Position numbers and translations under genes: made by a program. From positions 1 through 64,000 of the forward strand of contig NZ_LQOY01000032.1 in assembly GCF_002101675.1 (NCBI RefSeq): a DNA stretch of 64,000 bases, read 5' to 3'. Under the pieces are notes generated by a model, which was not told the origin of the DNA, made no database searches, and saw nothing but the letters and a program-made list of their open reading frames with translations. Shown here one piece after another: positions 32,680 to 41,355 of this stretch; within the stretch, counting starts at the first letter, position 1, and each line of letters begins with the position of its first letter. This DNA is from Mycobacterium gordonae. Its GTDB lineage: Bacteria > Actinomycetota > Actinomycetes > Mycobacteriales > Mycobacteriaceae.

Positions 32680-35661
32680 CTACTTCGTGTTGTTGAACTT
32701 CGTGATCGCCTCGTCGAGCCGCTGCAGCGCCGACCCGTAGCCGGCGAAGTCACCCTTCTTCTGCGCATCCCTGGCCGCACCGATCGCGGCTTGGATCTCT
32801 TGCAGCACAGCAGCTTTCGCAGGGGATAGAGCCGTCGATGCGTCGGGAGGCGGCGGCAGCGCCGCAGTGGGAGGTGGCGTCCCCGGCCCAGTGGCCGGGG
32901 GCGGCGGATTGGCCGGCGGCGCGGCCGGCACCCCGGCATCGGTGGGCTGGATGCCCGTCGCGGCGGCACCGGCGCCCGGGCCGAACAAAGCCGTCAGCGC
33001 GTCGCCCACGGTGGGCCCGTAACCGATCTTGTCGTTGTACATCATTGCCACGCGGATCAGCCGCGGATACGACGACGCCGCATCACTGGCACCCGGCGAG
33101 GCATAGACGGGCTCGACATACAACAGACCACCCTGGCCCACCGGGAGGGTGAGCAGATTGCCCCAGCGGATCCGGTTCTGGTTGTCGCGACCGATCACGC
33201 CGAGGTCCTGCGACACTGCCGGGTCAGTGGTAATCGCGTTGTTGGCCAGCTTCGGCCCGTTCACCTGACCCGGGATGGTCAGCACCGTTATCTTGCCGTA
33301 GGTGGCGGGATCGGAACTGGCACTGATGTAGGCGGCCAGATAGTCACGCTTGAATCTGTTCATCGCGCTGGTCAGCTGATACGACGCCGAATTGTCGTTC
33401 TTGGCAATGTTTTTCGCCACGATGTAGTACGGCGGTTGGTAGCTGCTGGCGGTCGGGTTCGGGTCCAGCGGCACGTCCCAGAAGTCCGACGTGGAGAAGA
33501 ACGTCACCGGGTCGTTGACGTGGTACTTGGCCAGCAGCATGCGCTGCACCTTGAACAGGTCCTCGGGATAACGCAGGTGCTCGGCGAGCTCGGGGCTGAT
33601 GTCGCTCTTGGGCTTTACCGTGCCGGGGAAAACCTGCATCCACGCCCTGAGCACCGGATCGTTCTCGTCCTGCTGATACAGCGTGACAGTGCCGTCGTAG
33701 GCATCCACGGTGGCCTTCACCGAGTTGCGGATATAGGAGACCCGCTTGTCGGGAGCCAGCCTGTTGAACGCCACCTCGGTCGAGTCCGCCGTCGCCGAGG
33801 ACAGCGACGTCAGTTCGGAGTACGGATAGTTGTCCAGCGTGGTGTAGCCGTCGATGATCCACACCATCCGCTTATTCACGATCGCCGGGTACACCGCGCT
33901 GTCGGTGGTCAGCCACGGCGCCACCGCCTCCACCCGCTGCGCCGGGTCGCGGTTGAACAGGATTCGGCTGTTGGATCCGATCACGTTGGAGAACAAGAAG
34001 TTTCGCTCGGCGAACTTCGCGGCGAACACGCTGCGGGAGATCCAGCTGCCGATCGGCACGCCGCCAGCCCCGGTATAGGTGTAGTTCTTGGTTTCGGTGC
34101 TGGTCTCGTAATCGTATTCGCGGTCGGCGCCGGTCTTGCCGACGATCGCGTAGTCGGCGGCCGCGTTGGCGATCACCGGTCCGAAGTAGACGCGCGGCTG
34201 GTCCAGCGGCGCCGGGCCGTCGGACACGATGCTGCCGTTGGCTCCGACGACGTTGACCAGGAACTGGGGGTAGCCGCCGTTCTGGTTCGGGTCGTTGGCG
34301 ATGCCGCGCACGGTGTTGGCCGGCGAGGCGATGAAGCCGTTGCCGTGGGTGTAGACGGTGTGCCGGTTGATCCAGTCGCGCTGGTTGTCGATCAACCGGT
34401 CCGGGTTGAGCTCCCGGGCGGCCACCACGAAGTCGCGCAGATTGCCGCCGCGGTCCTGATAGCGGTCGATGGACAGCTGGTCGGGGAAATAGTAGAAGTT
34501 CTTGCCCTGCTGGAACTGGGTGAACGCCGGGCTGACGATGGTCGGGTCCAGCAGCCGGATATTCGCGGTGGTCGCGCGGTCGGCCGCCACCTGCTGCGCG
34601 GTCGCCTGGCCATCACCGGTGTAGTTGCGGTAGGTCACCACGTCCGGCGTCAACCCGTAGGCCTGGCGGGTGGCGGCGATACTTCGGCTGATGTATTCGC
34701 TTTCCTTCTGCGCCGCATTGGGTTTGACGCTGATCTGCTCGACGATCATGGGCCAGCCCGCCCCCACGATCAGCGACGAGAGCAGCAAGAGCACCAGGCC
34801 GATCGCCGGGATCCGCAAGTCGCGCAGAGTAATCGCGGAGAACACCGCGGCCGCGCAGATCAGCGCGATCGCCATCAGAATCAGCTTGGCCGGCAGCACC
34901 GCGTTGATGTCGGTGTACCCGGCTCCGGTGAACGGCTTGCCGCCCCGGGTGTGCGACAACAACTCGTAGCGATCCAGCCAGTACGCAACGGCCTTGAGCA
35001 CCACCAGAACACCGACCAGGCTGACCAACTGGATACGCGCCGAGCGGCTCAACGCTCCGGCCCGTCCCGACAGCCTGATCCCACCGAACAGATAGTGCGA
35101 CACCAGGTTGGCCACCAACGCCAGGAACACCGCCACGAACAGGTAGCTGAGCACCAACCGGTAGAACGGCAACTCGAACGCGTAGAAGCCGAGGTCCTTG
35201 CCGAACTGAGGATCGGCGATGCCGAAGTCGCCACCGTGCAGGAACAGCTGAATGCGCACCCAGTAGCTCTGCGCCACCATGCCGGCCAGCACGCCGATGG
35301 CCGTCGGGATCCCGATGCCCACCAGCCGCAGCCGGCTCATCACCACCGCGCGATAGCGCGCGACCGGGTCGTTGTCGTTGCTCGGCACAAACACCGGTCG
35401 GGTGCGGTAGGCCAGCGCGAGCCCGGCGAACACGATGCCGCCGACCAGCAGGCCGGCCACCAGGAACACCACGATGCGCGTGACCAGCACGGTGGTGAAC
35501 ACCGAGCGGTAGCCGAGCTCACCGAACCACAGCCAGTCGACGTACGCGTCGATCAGCCGGGGGCCGGCCAGCAACAGCACGATCACACCCAGTGCGATCA
35601 GAATCAGAATCCGGCTACGCCGAGTCAACTTCGGCATCCTTGCGGCGGGCCGCATTCCCAC
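32680..35661 (-). CDS. UPF0182 family membrane protein (Rv3193c-like)
   Basis: A 993-residue conserved mycobacterial membrane protein. Residues 1-330 hold seven hydrophobic segments, including [15 protein letters not shown] near the N-terminus. The rest is a large extracytoplasmic domain rich in Gly, Asn and Tyr (for example [19 protein letters not shown]). A Pro-rich linker near 905-940 precedes a helical C-terminal tail with coiled-coil character. The function of the family is unknown. GTG 35661 follows GGGAG and the translated start [12 protein letters not shown] fits the orthologue as remembered; ATG 35637 is an alternative. It is the first gene of the part of the window that follows the M. 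tuberculosis Rv3193c-Rv3213c order. Confidence 0.95.
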   Translation of the reverse strand: MGMRPAARMPKLTRRSRILILIALGVIVLLLAGPRLIDAYVDWLWFGELGYRSVFTTVLVTRIVVFLVAGLLVGGIVFAGLALAYRTRPVFVPSNDNDPVARYRAVVMSRLRLVGIGIPTAIGVLAGMVAQSYWVRIQLFLHGGDFGIADPQFGKDLGFYAFELPFYRLVLSYLFVAVFLALVANLVSHYLFGGIRLSGRAGALSRSARIQLVSLVGVLVVLKAVAYWLDRYELLSHTRGGKPFTGAGYTDINAVLPAKLILMAIALICAAAVFSAITLRDLRIPAIGLVLLLLSSLIVGAGWPMIVEQISVKPNAAQKESEYISRSIAATRQAYGLTPDVVTYRNYTGDGQATAQQVAADRATTANIRLLDPTIVSPAFTQFQQGKNFYYFPDQLSIDRYQDRGGNLRDFVVAARELNPDRLIDNQRDWINRHTVYTHGNGFIASPANTVRGIANDPNQNGGYPQFLVNVVGANGSIVSDGPAPLDQPRVYFGPVIANAAADYAIVGKTGADREYDYETSTETKNYTYTGAGGVPIGSWISRSVFAAKFAERNFLFSNVIGSNSRILFNRDPAQRVEAVAPWLTTDSAVYPAIVNKRMVWIIDGYTTLDNYPYSELTSLSSATADSTEVAFNRLAPDKRVSYIRNSVKATVDAYDGTVTLYQQDENDPVLRAWMQVFPGTVKPKSDISPELAEHLRYPEDLFKVQRMLLAKYHVNDPVTFFSTSDFWDVPLDPNPTASSYQPPYYIVAKNIAKNDNSASYQLTSAMNRFKRDYLAAYISASSDPATYGKITVLTIPGQVNGPKLANNAITTDPAVSQDLGVIGRDNQNRIRWGNLLTLPVGQGGLLYVEPVYASPGASDAASSYPRLIRVAMMYNDKIGYGPTVGDALTALFGPGAGAAATGIQPTDAGVPAAPPANPPPPATGPGTPPPTAALPPPPDASTALSPAKAAVLQEIQAAIGAARDAQKKGDFAGYGSALQRLDEAITKFNNTK

Positions 35662-35730
35662 TAGCTACGCTCCCTGCTTCGTTTTCCCGATGGCCACAAC
35701 TGTACGCAAACGGCCGCGATGGCAGCTCGG

Positions 35731-36753
35731 CTAGCAGCTCGGAGTCGCGCCCCCCGACGTCATCGCGTGCAGGGCGTCCACCGCGGAACCGAGCGTTTCC
35801 ACCTTCACCAGCTTCAGCCCGGACGGGATGTCGGACATCGCCTCATAGCAGTTCTTGGCGGGTACCAGGAACACCGAGGCGCCGGCCGCGCGCGCCGCGG
35901 CCATCTTGTGGGTGATTCCGCCGATGGGGCCTACCTTGCCGTCGACGGTGATCGTGCCGGTGCCGGCGACGAACGTCGAACCCGCCAGGTCACCGGTGGT
36001 GAGCTTGTCCACCACGGCGAGGCTGAACATCAGCCCGGCCGAGGGGCCACCAATGTTGGCCAGGTTGAAGTCGACGGTGAAGGGCGCCCACGGTGCGTCG
36101 AGCACCGCGACGCCCATGAATCCGTAATCGCGGTCCTTGTTGGTTCCCAGGGTGATCTCGGCGATGCCGGCCGGTTCGTTCTTGCGGCGATAGTCGATGG
36201 TCACCACCTGGCCGGGCTTGGTTTTCTTCAGCAGCGAGGTGAACTGCTCGACGTTGGCCACCGGCGTGCGGTCGACCGCGTCGATGGCGTCGCCGGGCTT
36301 CAGCTTGCCGGCCGACGGGCCAGGGTCGGTGACCGAGGCGACGGTGACGGCTTCCGGATACTTCAGGTAACCCAGGGCGGCGTATTGGGCGCTGTCTTCG
36401 GAGGTCTTGAAATCGGCGTTGTTGGCTTGGTCGACCTCGTCGCGTGATTTGCCGGGGGGATAGATCAAGTCACGCGGCACCAGCTGCTCCTGACCCGAGA
36501 TCCACAGGCTCATCGCTTCGCCCAGGGTGAGGTCGTCGCGCTGCGAGACCGTCGTCATGTTCAGGTGACCGGTCGTCGGGTGCGTCTGGGTGCCCTCGAT
36601 CTGCACGACCTGCTTGCCGTCGACCTCCCCGAGGGTGTCGAATGTCGGACCCGGGCCCAGGGACACGAACGGCACCGTCACCACCGCAAGCAGCACCCCG
36701 AAGACCACGATCGGCACGAGCGCGACCATCAAGGTCAAAATCCGCCTGTTCAC
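35731..36753 (-). CDS. PDZ domain / Lon-like serine protease membrane protein (Rv3194c-like)
   Basis: A 340-residue protein with one N-terminal membrane helix (M-N-R-R-I-L-T-L-M-V-A-L-V-P-I-V to about residue 28). A PDZ domain follows at about 140-215 (L-K-P-G-D-A-I-D-A-V-D-R-T-P-V-A). The C-terminal Lon-like protease domain has the Ser in N-I-G-G-P-S-A-G-L-M-F and the Lys in G-G-I-T-H-K-M-A-A-A near 280. This is the membrane-anchored Lon-substrate-domain type that cleaves regulatory proteins outside the cytoplasm. GTG 36753 gives 340 residues, the length of the orthologue; the longer frame to 37158 overlaps the divergent gene and is rejected. Confidence 0.92.
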   Translation of the reverse strand: MNRRILTLMVALVPIVVFGVLLAVVTVPFVSLGPGPTFDTLGEVDGKQVVQIEGTQTHPTTGHLNMTTVSQRDDLTLGEAMSLWISGQEQLVPRDLIYPPGKSRDEVDQANNADFKTSEDSAQYAALGYLKYPEAVTVASVTDPGPSAGKLKPGDAIDAVDRTPVANVEQFTSLLKKTKPGQVVTIDYRRKNEPAGIAEITLGTNKDRDYGFMGVAVLDAPWAPFTVDFNLANIGGPSAGLMFSLAVVDKLTTGDLAGSTFVAGTGTITVDGKVGPIGGITHKMAAARAAGASVFLVPAKNCYEAMSDIPSGLKLVKVETLGSAVDALHAMTSGGATPSC

Positions 36754-36849
36754 GCCGCTTACCCTAACCGGCACCGCCGCGGCGACGTTCAGCTGAGAGC
36801 GTGACGGTGCCTCGCGCTTTCCGTCGGTGCGGGCAGTACGGTTGACCGT

Positions 36850-38199
36850 ATGGCTGACCTGCCTTTCGGCTTCTCCGGTGGAGATGACCCCGACCGCGAG
36901 AAGCGCGAGAAGAACGATCCCAATGCCGGCGCAGGCAACAACCCCTTCGGCTTCGGCGGCGATTTCGACATGGCCAACCTCGGCCAGCTGTTCACCCGCC
37001 TGGGCGAGATGTTCGGTGGTGTGGGCAGCGCGATGAGTTCGGGCAAGGACGCCGGCCCGGTGAACTACGACCTGGCCCGCCAGGTTGCCACGAGTTCGAT
37101 CGGGTTCGTCGCACCGATCCCCGCCACCACCAACTCGGCGATCGGCGATGCGGTTCATCTGGCCGAGACGTGGCTGAACGGCGCGACGGCACTACCCGAG
37201 GGCACTACCAAGGCGGTCGGCTGGAGCCCGTCGGACTGGGTTGAGAACACCTTGGGTACCTGGAAGCGGCTGTGCGATCCGATGGCCCAGCAGATCTCGT
37301 CCGTGTGGGCGCAATCGCTGCCGGAAGAGGCCAAGAGCATGGCCGGCCCGCTGCTGCAGATGATGTCCCAGATGGGCGGCATCGCATTCGGCTCTCAGCT
37401 CGGCCAGGCATTGGGCCGGCTGTCAAAAGAGGTGCTGACGTCCACCGACATCGGTCTCCCGCTCGGCCCCAAAGGGGTCGCCGCGCTCCTGCCGGACGCG
37501 GTGGAATCCTTCGCGCAGGGCCTTGAGCAGCCGCGCAGCGAGATCATGACCTTCCTGGCGGCCCGGGAGGCCGCGCACCACCGCCTGTTCAGCCACGTTC
37601 CGTGGCTGTCCAGCCAGTTGTTGGGGGCCGTCGAGGCTTACGCCGCGGGCATGCAGATCGACATGACCGGCATCGAGGAGCTGGCCCGCGATTTCAATCC
37701 GGCATCGCTCGCCGATCCGGCCGCCATGGAGCAGCTGCTGAGCCAGGGCGTCTTCGAACCGAAGGCGACACCCGCGCAGACACAGGCGCTGGAACGGCTC
37801 GAGACGCTGCTCGCCCTGATCGAGGGCTGGGTGCAGACGGTGGTGACCGCCGCACTGGGTGAGCGGCTGCCCGGGGAGGCGGCGCTGAGCGAGACGCTGC
37901 GCCGGCGCCGGGCCAGCGGCGGCCCCGCCGAGCAGACGTTCGCGACCCTGGTCGGGCTGGAGCTGCGGCCGCGCAAACTGCGCGAGGCCGCTGCGTTGTG
38001 GCAGCGGCTGACGGAGGCCGCGGGCATGGACGCGCGCGACGCCGTCTGGCAGCACCCCGACCTGCTGCCCGGGTCCGACGACCTCGACGACCCCGCGGCG
38101 TTCATCGACCGCGTGATCGGTGGCGACACCAGCGGGATCGACGAGGCCCTTTCCGACCTGAACGCCGAACTCGACGATCCGGGTCCCGCGGATAACTGA
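36850..38199 (+). CDS. DUF2342 family zinc-dependent metalloprotease-like protein (Rv3195-like)
   Basis: A 449-residue protein. The first 40 residues are low complexity and Gly/Asp/Asn-rich; the rest is the DUF2342 domain, sometimes annotated as coenzyme F420 biosynthesis associated. Recognisable segments are PATTNSAIGDAVHLAETWL near residue 83, W-V-E-N-T-L-G-T-W-K-R near 125, and REAAHHRLFSHVPWLSSQLL near residue 238, which takes the place of the metal-binding helix in this family; a canonical H-E-x-x-H is not seen. ATG 36850 is divergent from the PDZ protease gene by 96 bases. Function uncertain. It is strongly conserved in mycobacteria. Confidence 0.88.
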   Translation: MADLPFGFSGGDDPDREKREKNDPNAGAGNNPFGFGGDFDMANLGQLFTRLGEMFGGVGSAMSSGKDAGPVNYDLARQVATSSIGFVAPIPATTNSAIGDAVHLAETWLNGATALPEGTTKAVGWSPSDWVENTLGTWKRLCDPMAQQISSVWAQSLPEEAKSMAGPLLQMMSQMGGIAFGSQLGQALGRLSKEVLTSTDIGLPLGPKGVAALLPDAVESFAQGLEQPRSEIMTFLAAREAAHHRLFSHVPWLSSQLLGAVEAYAAGMQIDMTGIEELARDFNPASLADPAAMEQLLSQGVFEPKATPAQTQALERLETLLALIEGWVQTVVTAALGERLPGEAALSETLRRRRASGGPAEQTFATLVGLELRPRKLREAAALWQRLTEAAGMDARDAVWQHPDLLPGSDDLDDPAAFIDRVIGGDTSGIDEALSDLNAELDDPGPADN

Positions 38200-38262
38200 G
38201 CCGAGGGCCCCTGTGGATAACTGAGCGAGGCGTTGCCGCCTGGCGTGCCACAGTTGCTGGTC

Positions 38263-39078
38263 ATGCCGTCCCTGTATGCGCTCGATCCGGCGATGCCGGT
38301 GCTGTTACGGCCCGACGGTGTGGTGCAGGTGGGCTGGGATCCCCGTCGCGCGGTGCTGGTCCGGCCTCCCGGTGAGCTGAGCGCGCCGAGTCTGGCCGCG
38401 TTACTGCGGTCCATGCGATCGCCGGTGTCGCTGACCGAACTGCAGCGCCAGGCCGGTGCCGACCTCACGGATCTGGTCACGGGGCTGGTCGAGGCGGGCG
38501 TGGCCACCCGCGGGGAGGGCACCCCGACCGGGCGGGCGGCTTCCGTCCGGGTTCACGGCCGGGGCCCGCTATCTGACCTGCTGGTACAGGCCCTGCGCTC
38601 CTCGGGCGTCCGGACCGGGCACAGCAGCCGGCCCCACGCCATGGTCACCACCGCCACCGCCGACCTGGTGGTGTTGACAGACTTCCTGGTGGCCGATCCG
38701 CGCGTGGTCCGGGACCTGCACAACGCAGGTGTCCCGCACCTTCCGGTTCGGGTCCGCGACGGCACCGGCCTGGTGGGGCCGCTGGTCTTGCCCGGGATGA
38801 CCAGCTGCCTGGGCTGCGCTGACTTGCACCGGCGCGACCGCGACGCGGCGTGGCCGGCCATCGCAGCTCAGCTGCGCGACACCATCGGGGTCGCCGATCG
38901 CGCCACCATGCTGGCGACCGCTGCGCTGGCACTCAGCCAGGTCAATCAGGTGATCGCCGCGGTGCGCGGGCAGCGGCCCGATCCCCCGGCGGCGCTCAAC
39001 GCCACGTTGGAGTTCGACCTACGGGCGAGCACGATCATGGCCCGGCCGTGGACCCGGCATCCGCTGTGTGCCTGCTAG
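38263..39078 (+). CDS. ThiF/cyclodehydratase-like zinc-binding protein (Rv3196-like)
   Basis: A 271-residue protein similar to the leader-peptide-binding/E1-like part of thiazole/oxazole cyclodehydratases. Zinc ligands are visible as C-L-G-C in T-S-C-L-G-C-A-D-L-H-R-R-D (about residue 186) and C-A-C at the extreme C-terminus (H-P-L-C-A-C). The middle part has the A-V-L-V/V-V-L-T-D-F-L strands of a Rossmann-like fold without the ATP-binding G-x-G-x-x-G. No precursor peptide or partner YcaO gene is nearby, so a RiPP role is not supported. ATG 38263 lacks a clear ribosome-binding site; TTG 38233 is another start. Confidence 0.78.
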   Translation: MPSLYALDPAMPVLLRPDGVVQVGWDPRRAVLVRPPGELSAPSLAALLRSMRSPVSLTELQRQAGADLTDLVTGLVEAGVATRGEGTPTGRAASVRVHGRGPLSDLLVQALRSSGVRTGHSSRPHAMVTTATADLVVLTDFLVADPRVVRDLHNAGVPHLPVRVRDGTGLVGPLVLPGMTSCLGCADLHRRDRDAAWPAIAAQLRDTIGVADRATMLATAALALSQVNQVIAAVRGQRPDPPAALNATLEFDLRASTIMARPWTRHPLCAC

Positions 39079-39248
39079 CCGAGGCGACCCTGCTCCGGAA
39101 CGCTCGTGGAGATCGACGCATATGCCCGGCCCAGGGCGTCCAGTACGTGCTCGTCGAGGGTGCGCTCGTTGCGGTGCTTGTCCAACGTCTCGATGATCGC
39201 TCGGAACAAGGCGTCGGCGGCGTCGTGCTGCGCTTGTTTGGCTGCCAT
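39075..39248 (-). CDS. small conserved-type hypothetical protein
   Basis: A 57-residue frame on the minus strand, starting MAAKQAQHDAADALFRAI at ATG 39248 and ending TAG at 39075, so that it overlaps the stop of the cyclodehydratase-like gene on the other strand. A GGAGG lies 15 bases before the ATG; a GTG at 39293 would add 15 residues. The sequence is predicted helical with Asp/Glu and Arg/His-rich segments (E-T-L-D-K-H-R-N-E-R-T-L-D-E-H). It is where M. tuberculosis has the small gene Rv3196A, but equivalence is not established. Function unknown. Confidence 0.5.
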   Translation of the reverse strand: MAAKQAQHDAADALFRAIIETLDKHRNERTLDEHVLDALGRAYASISTSVPEQGRLG

Positions 39249-39385
39249 GGCTGTTGCGGTCCACCCTCCGGACGTGAGTTCGATGCGTCGCACGGATGCG
39301 CGACCCGAAGAGACTACATATCTGAAAAGAACAACGATTCAATTCAATGCAGACGATGCGCGGGCCGTCGTGGATGATGGGGTAT

Positions 39386-40714
39386 GTGTCAGACATCAAG
39401 CGCGGCCGCGCAGCCCGCAACGCAAAGCTAGCCAGCCTGCCGGTCGGCATGGCCGGCCGGGCGGCTCTCGGGTTCGGCAAGCGGCTGACCGGTAAGTCCA
39501 AGGACGAGGTCAACGCAGAGCTGATGGAGAAGGCGGCCAACCAGCTGTTCACCGTCCTGGGCGAGCTGAAGGGCGGCGCGATGAAGGTCGGGCAGGCGCT
39601 GTCAGTCATGGAGGCGGCCATTCCCGAGCAGTTCGGTGAGCCGTACCGCGAAGCGCTGACCAAGCTGCAGAAGGACGCGCCGCCGCTGCCCGCCGCCAAG
39701 GTGCACCGGGTTCTCGACGCGCAATTGGGCACCAAGTGGCGGGAACGCTTCGCTTCCTTCAACGACACCCCCGTCGCCTCGGCGAGCATCGGCCAGGTCC
39801 ACAAGGCCATCTGGTCCGACGGGCGCGAGGTGGCCGTCAAGATCCAGTACCCGGGCGCCGACGAGGCACTGCGCGCCGACCTCAAGACGATGCAGCGCAT
39901 GGTCGGGGTGTTCAAGCAGCTGTCCCCCGGCGCCGACGTGCAGGGCGTGGTCGACGAGCTGATCGAACGCACCGAAATGGAGCTGGACTACCGCCTGGAA
40001 GCCGACAACCAGCGCAGGTTCGCCAAGGCGTACGAGGGCCACCCCCACTTCGCGGTGCCGCACGTGGTGGCCAGTGCGCCGAAGGTGGTGATCCAGGAAT
40101 GGATCGACGGTAAGCACATGGCCGAGATCATCCGGCACGGCTCCCGCGAGGAACGTGACCTGATCGGCATTCGGCTGCTGGAACTGACCTTCGACGCGCC
40201 CCGTCGGCTGGAGATGCTGCATGGTGACGCCCACCCGGGCAACTTCATGTTGTTGCCCGACGGGCGGATGGGAGTCATCGACTTCGGCGCCGTCGCGCCG
40301 TTGCCCGGCGGCTACCCCATCGAGCTCGGCATGACCATCCGGTTGGCCCGCGACAAGAACTACGACCTGTTGTTGCCGACCATGGAGAAGGTCGGATTCA
40401 TTCAGAAGGGTCAGCAGGTGTCGGTCCGCGAGATCGACGAGATGCTGCGCCAGTACGTCGAACCGATCGAGGTCGAGGAGTTCCACTACACCCGCAAGTG
40501 GCTGCAGCGGATGACGGTCAGCCAGTTCGACCGCTCGGTGGCCCAGATCAAGACGGCCCGGCAGATGGATCTGCCGCCCAAGCTGGCGATCCCGATGCGG
40601 GTGATCGCATCGGTGGCCGCGATCCTGTGCCAGCTGGATGCGACGGTGCCGATCAAGGCTTTGTCGGAGGAGCTGATTCCCGGCTTCGCCGAGCCGGACG
40701 CTGTAGTGGTGTAG
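39386..40714 (+). CDS. ABC1/UbiB-type atypical kinase (Rv3197-like)
   Basis: A 442-residue protein kinase-like protein of the ABC1 (UbiB/COQ8) family. The KxGQ motif G-A-M-K-V-G-Q-A-L-S is near residue 76, the Ala-rich loop A-S-A-S-I-G-Q-V-H near 130, the ATP-binding Lys in E-V-A-V-K-I-Q-Y-P-G near 150, the catalytic loop H-G-D-A-H-P-G-N-F-M near 280 and the D-F-G metal motif V-I-D-F-G-A-V near 300. In M. tuberculosis the Rv3197 protein lies next to whiB7 and has been linked with macrolide tolerance in published work. GTG 39386 (product M-S-D-I-K-R-G) is preferred to the ATG 39347 further up. It is convergent with whiB7, the genes being eight bases apart. Confidence 0.92.
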   Translation: MSDIKRGRAARNAKLASLPVGMAGRAALGFGKRLTGKSKDEVNAELMEKAANQLFTVLGELKGGAMKVGQALSVMEAAIPEQFGEPYREALTKLQKDAPPLPAAKVHRVLDAQLGTKWRERFASFNDTPVASASIGQVHKAIWSDGREVAVKIQYPGADEALRADLKTMQRMVGVFKQLSPGADVQGVVDELIERTEMELDYRLEADNQRRFAKAYEGHPHFAVPHVVASAPKVVIQEWIDGKHMAEIIRHGSREERDLIGIRLLELTFDAPRRLEMLHGDAHPGNFMLLPDGRMGVIDFGAVAPLPGGYPIELGMTIRLARDKNYDLLLPTMEKVGFIQKGQQVSVREIDEMLRQYVEPIEVEEFHYTRKWLQRMTVSQFDRSVAQIKTARQMDLPPKLAIPMRVIASVAAILCQLDATVPIKALSEELIPGFAEPDAVVV

Positions 40715-40721
40715 ACGCCCG

Positions 40722-40985
40722 TCAGGCGGCCTCTTTACGAGGCCGCCCTCGGGGACGCTTACGACCGACAACCGAGCCCCGCTCGAAGATCTCGCCGCCC
40801 CACACACCCCACGGCTCGGCACGCTCCAGAGCCGCGGCCAGGCACTGGCGCCGCACCGGACAGTGCACGCAGAGCGTCTTGGCGCGTTCGAGGTCGGCCG
40901 GGGTTTCGGCAAACCATAGGTCGGGATCGCCGGCATGACACGGCAGGGCCGGCTGGGTCGGTCTAGGGACTGTCGAGGCCGACAT
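40722..40985 (-). CDS. whiB7: WhiB7 iron-sulfur transcriptional regulator
   Basis: An 87-residue WhiB protein. Four cysteines (in A-L-P-C-H near residue 16, then C-V-H-C-P-V-R-R-Q-C near 39-48) bind a [4Fe-4S] cluster; the turn G-V-W-G-G near 60 and the C-terminal AT-hook G-R-K-R-P-R-G-R-P-R-K are the marks of WhiB7. It activates intrinsic antibiotic-resistance genes together with the main sigma factor. It is autoregulated and induced by ribosome-targeting antibiotics through its leader, described in the three following entries. ATG 40985 follows GGTGAAAGGAC. Confidence 0.97.
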   Translation of the reverse strand: MSASTVPRPTQPALPCHAGDPDLWFAETPADLERAKTLCVHCPVRRQCLAAALERAEPWGVWGGEIFERGSVVGRKRPRGRPRKEAA

Positions 40986-41046
40986 GTCCTTTCACCTGCT
41001 TCCTGGTCGGTTGGCTGTCCTTTTGCGTTGATCCGGACCAGGGAAG

Positions 41047-41098
41047 TTGTCTGTTGAGACAACAATGGCCACGGATCGACTAGGGGTCCGTGGCCATA
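41047..41098 (-). terminator. whiB7 leader attenuator hairpins
   Basis: Two inverted repeats sit between the leader uORF and the whiB7 start. The larger one, ATGGCCACGGA with an 11-base loop to TCCGTGGCCAT (41066-41098), is perfect and GC-rich and is followed on the minus strand by a T-rich run (TGTTGTCT), so it can stop transcription. The second, GTTGTCT-4-AGACAAC (41047-41064), is shorter. This fits the model in which translation of the uORF decides whether the terminator forms. Confidence 0.75.
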
Positions 41099-41111
41099 GG
41101 GCGAAAAGCGT

Positions 41112-41240
41112 TTACGTCTCTACGTTGAGCCTCACGGACGCTCCAGTCACGGCGGCGACACGGTGCTTCACCGCTGCCGCCGGGCTAGCGGCGGCATGGC
41201 GGGTGGCGGTGCGTACGCCGTACCAATCCATCGAAATCAT
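41112..41240 (-). CDS. whiB7 leader peptide (uORF), 42 aa
   Basis: A 42-codon frame on the minus strand, starting ATG at 41240 after the strong ribosome-binding site GGAAGGAGGG (ten bases upstream) and ending TAA at 41112-41114. Its product begins M-I-S-M-D-W-Y-G-V-R-T. It ends 13 bases before the attenuator hairpin, about 127 bases upstream of whiB7. In published work the leader uORF of whiB7 couples translation inhibition by antibiotics to readthrough of the terminator; the position and good start here support the same function. Confidence 0.8.
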   Translation of the reverse strand: MISMDWYGVRTATRHAAASPAAAVKHRVAAVTGASVRLNVET

Positions 41241-41295
41241 CGCTGGCCACCCTCCTTCCAAATGCGCTACCAGCAGCGGGCAAAATGCGGTTACG

Positions 41296-41333
41296 AGACT
41301 AAACCGTACCAGCCGTGATCGGCAACCGATTTT
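41296..41333 (-). promoter_or_regulatory. whiB7 promoter, WhiB7-type with upstream AT-rich element
   Basis: On the minus strand: AAAAT (41329-41333), three bases, then a -35 like TTGCCG (41320-41325), 18 bases, and a -10 like TAGTCT (41296-41301). An AT-rich element just upstream of the -35 is the described WhiB7-dependent promoter mark, so autoregulation is expected. The start site would lie about 50 bases before the uORF. Confidence 0.6.
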
Positions 41334-41355
41334 CTGACCTGCGGATATGCCGCTT

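Noticed and set aside
33436..35664. Long open frame (742 codons) on the plus strand
   Set aside because: It is exactly antisense to the conserved UPF0182 gene; its product is rich in Arg, His, Asp and Val with no fold or motif, as expected from the complementary strand of a GC-rich gene.
38263..39078. RiPP (thiazole/oxazole) biosynthesis cluster
   Set aside because: The cyclodehydratase-like protein stands alone; no YcaO, precursor peptide or transporter is near, and the neighbours are core genes.
39602..41065. Long minus-strand frame (487 codons) over the ABC1 kinase and whiB7
   Set aside because: Antisense to Rv3197-like kinase; overlaps whiB7 in another frame; the His/Gln/Leu-rich product is an artefact of the complementary strand.
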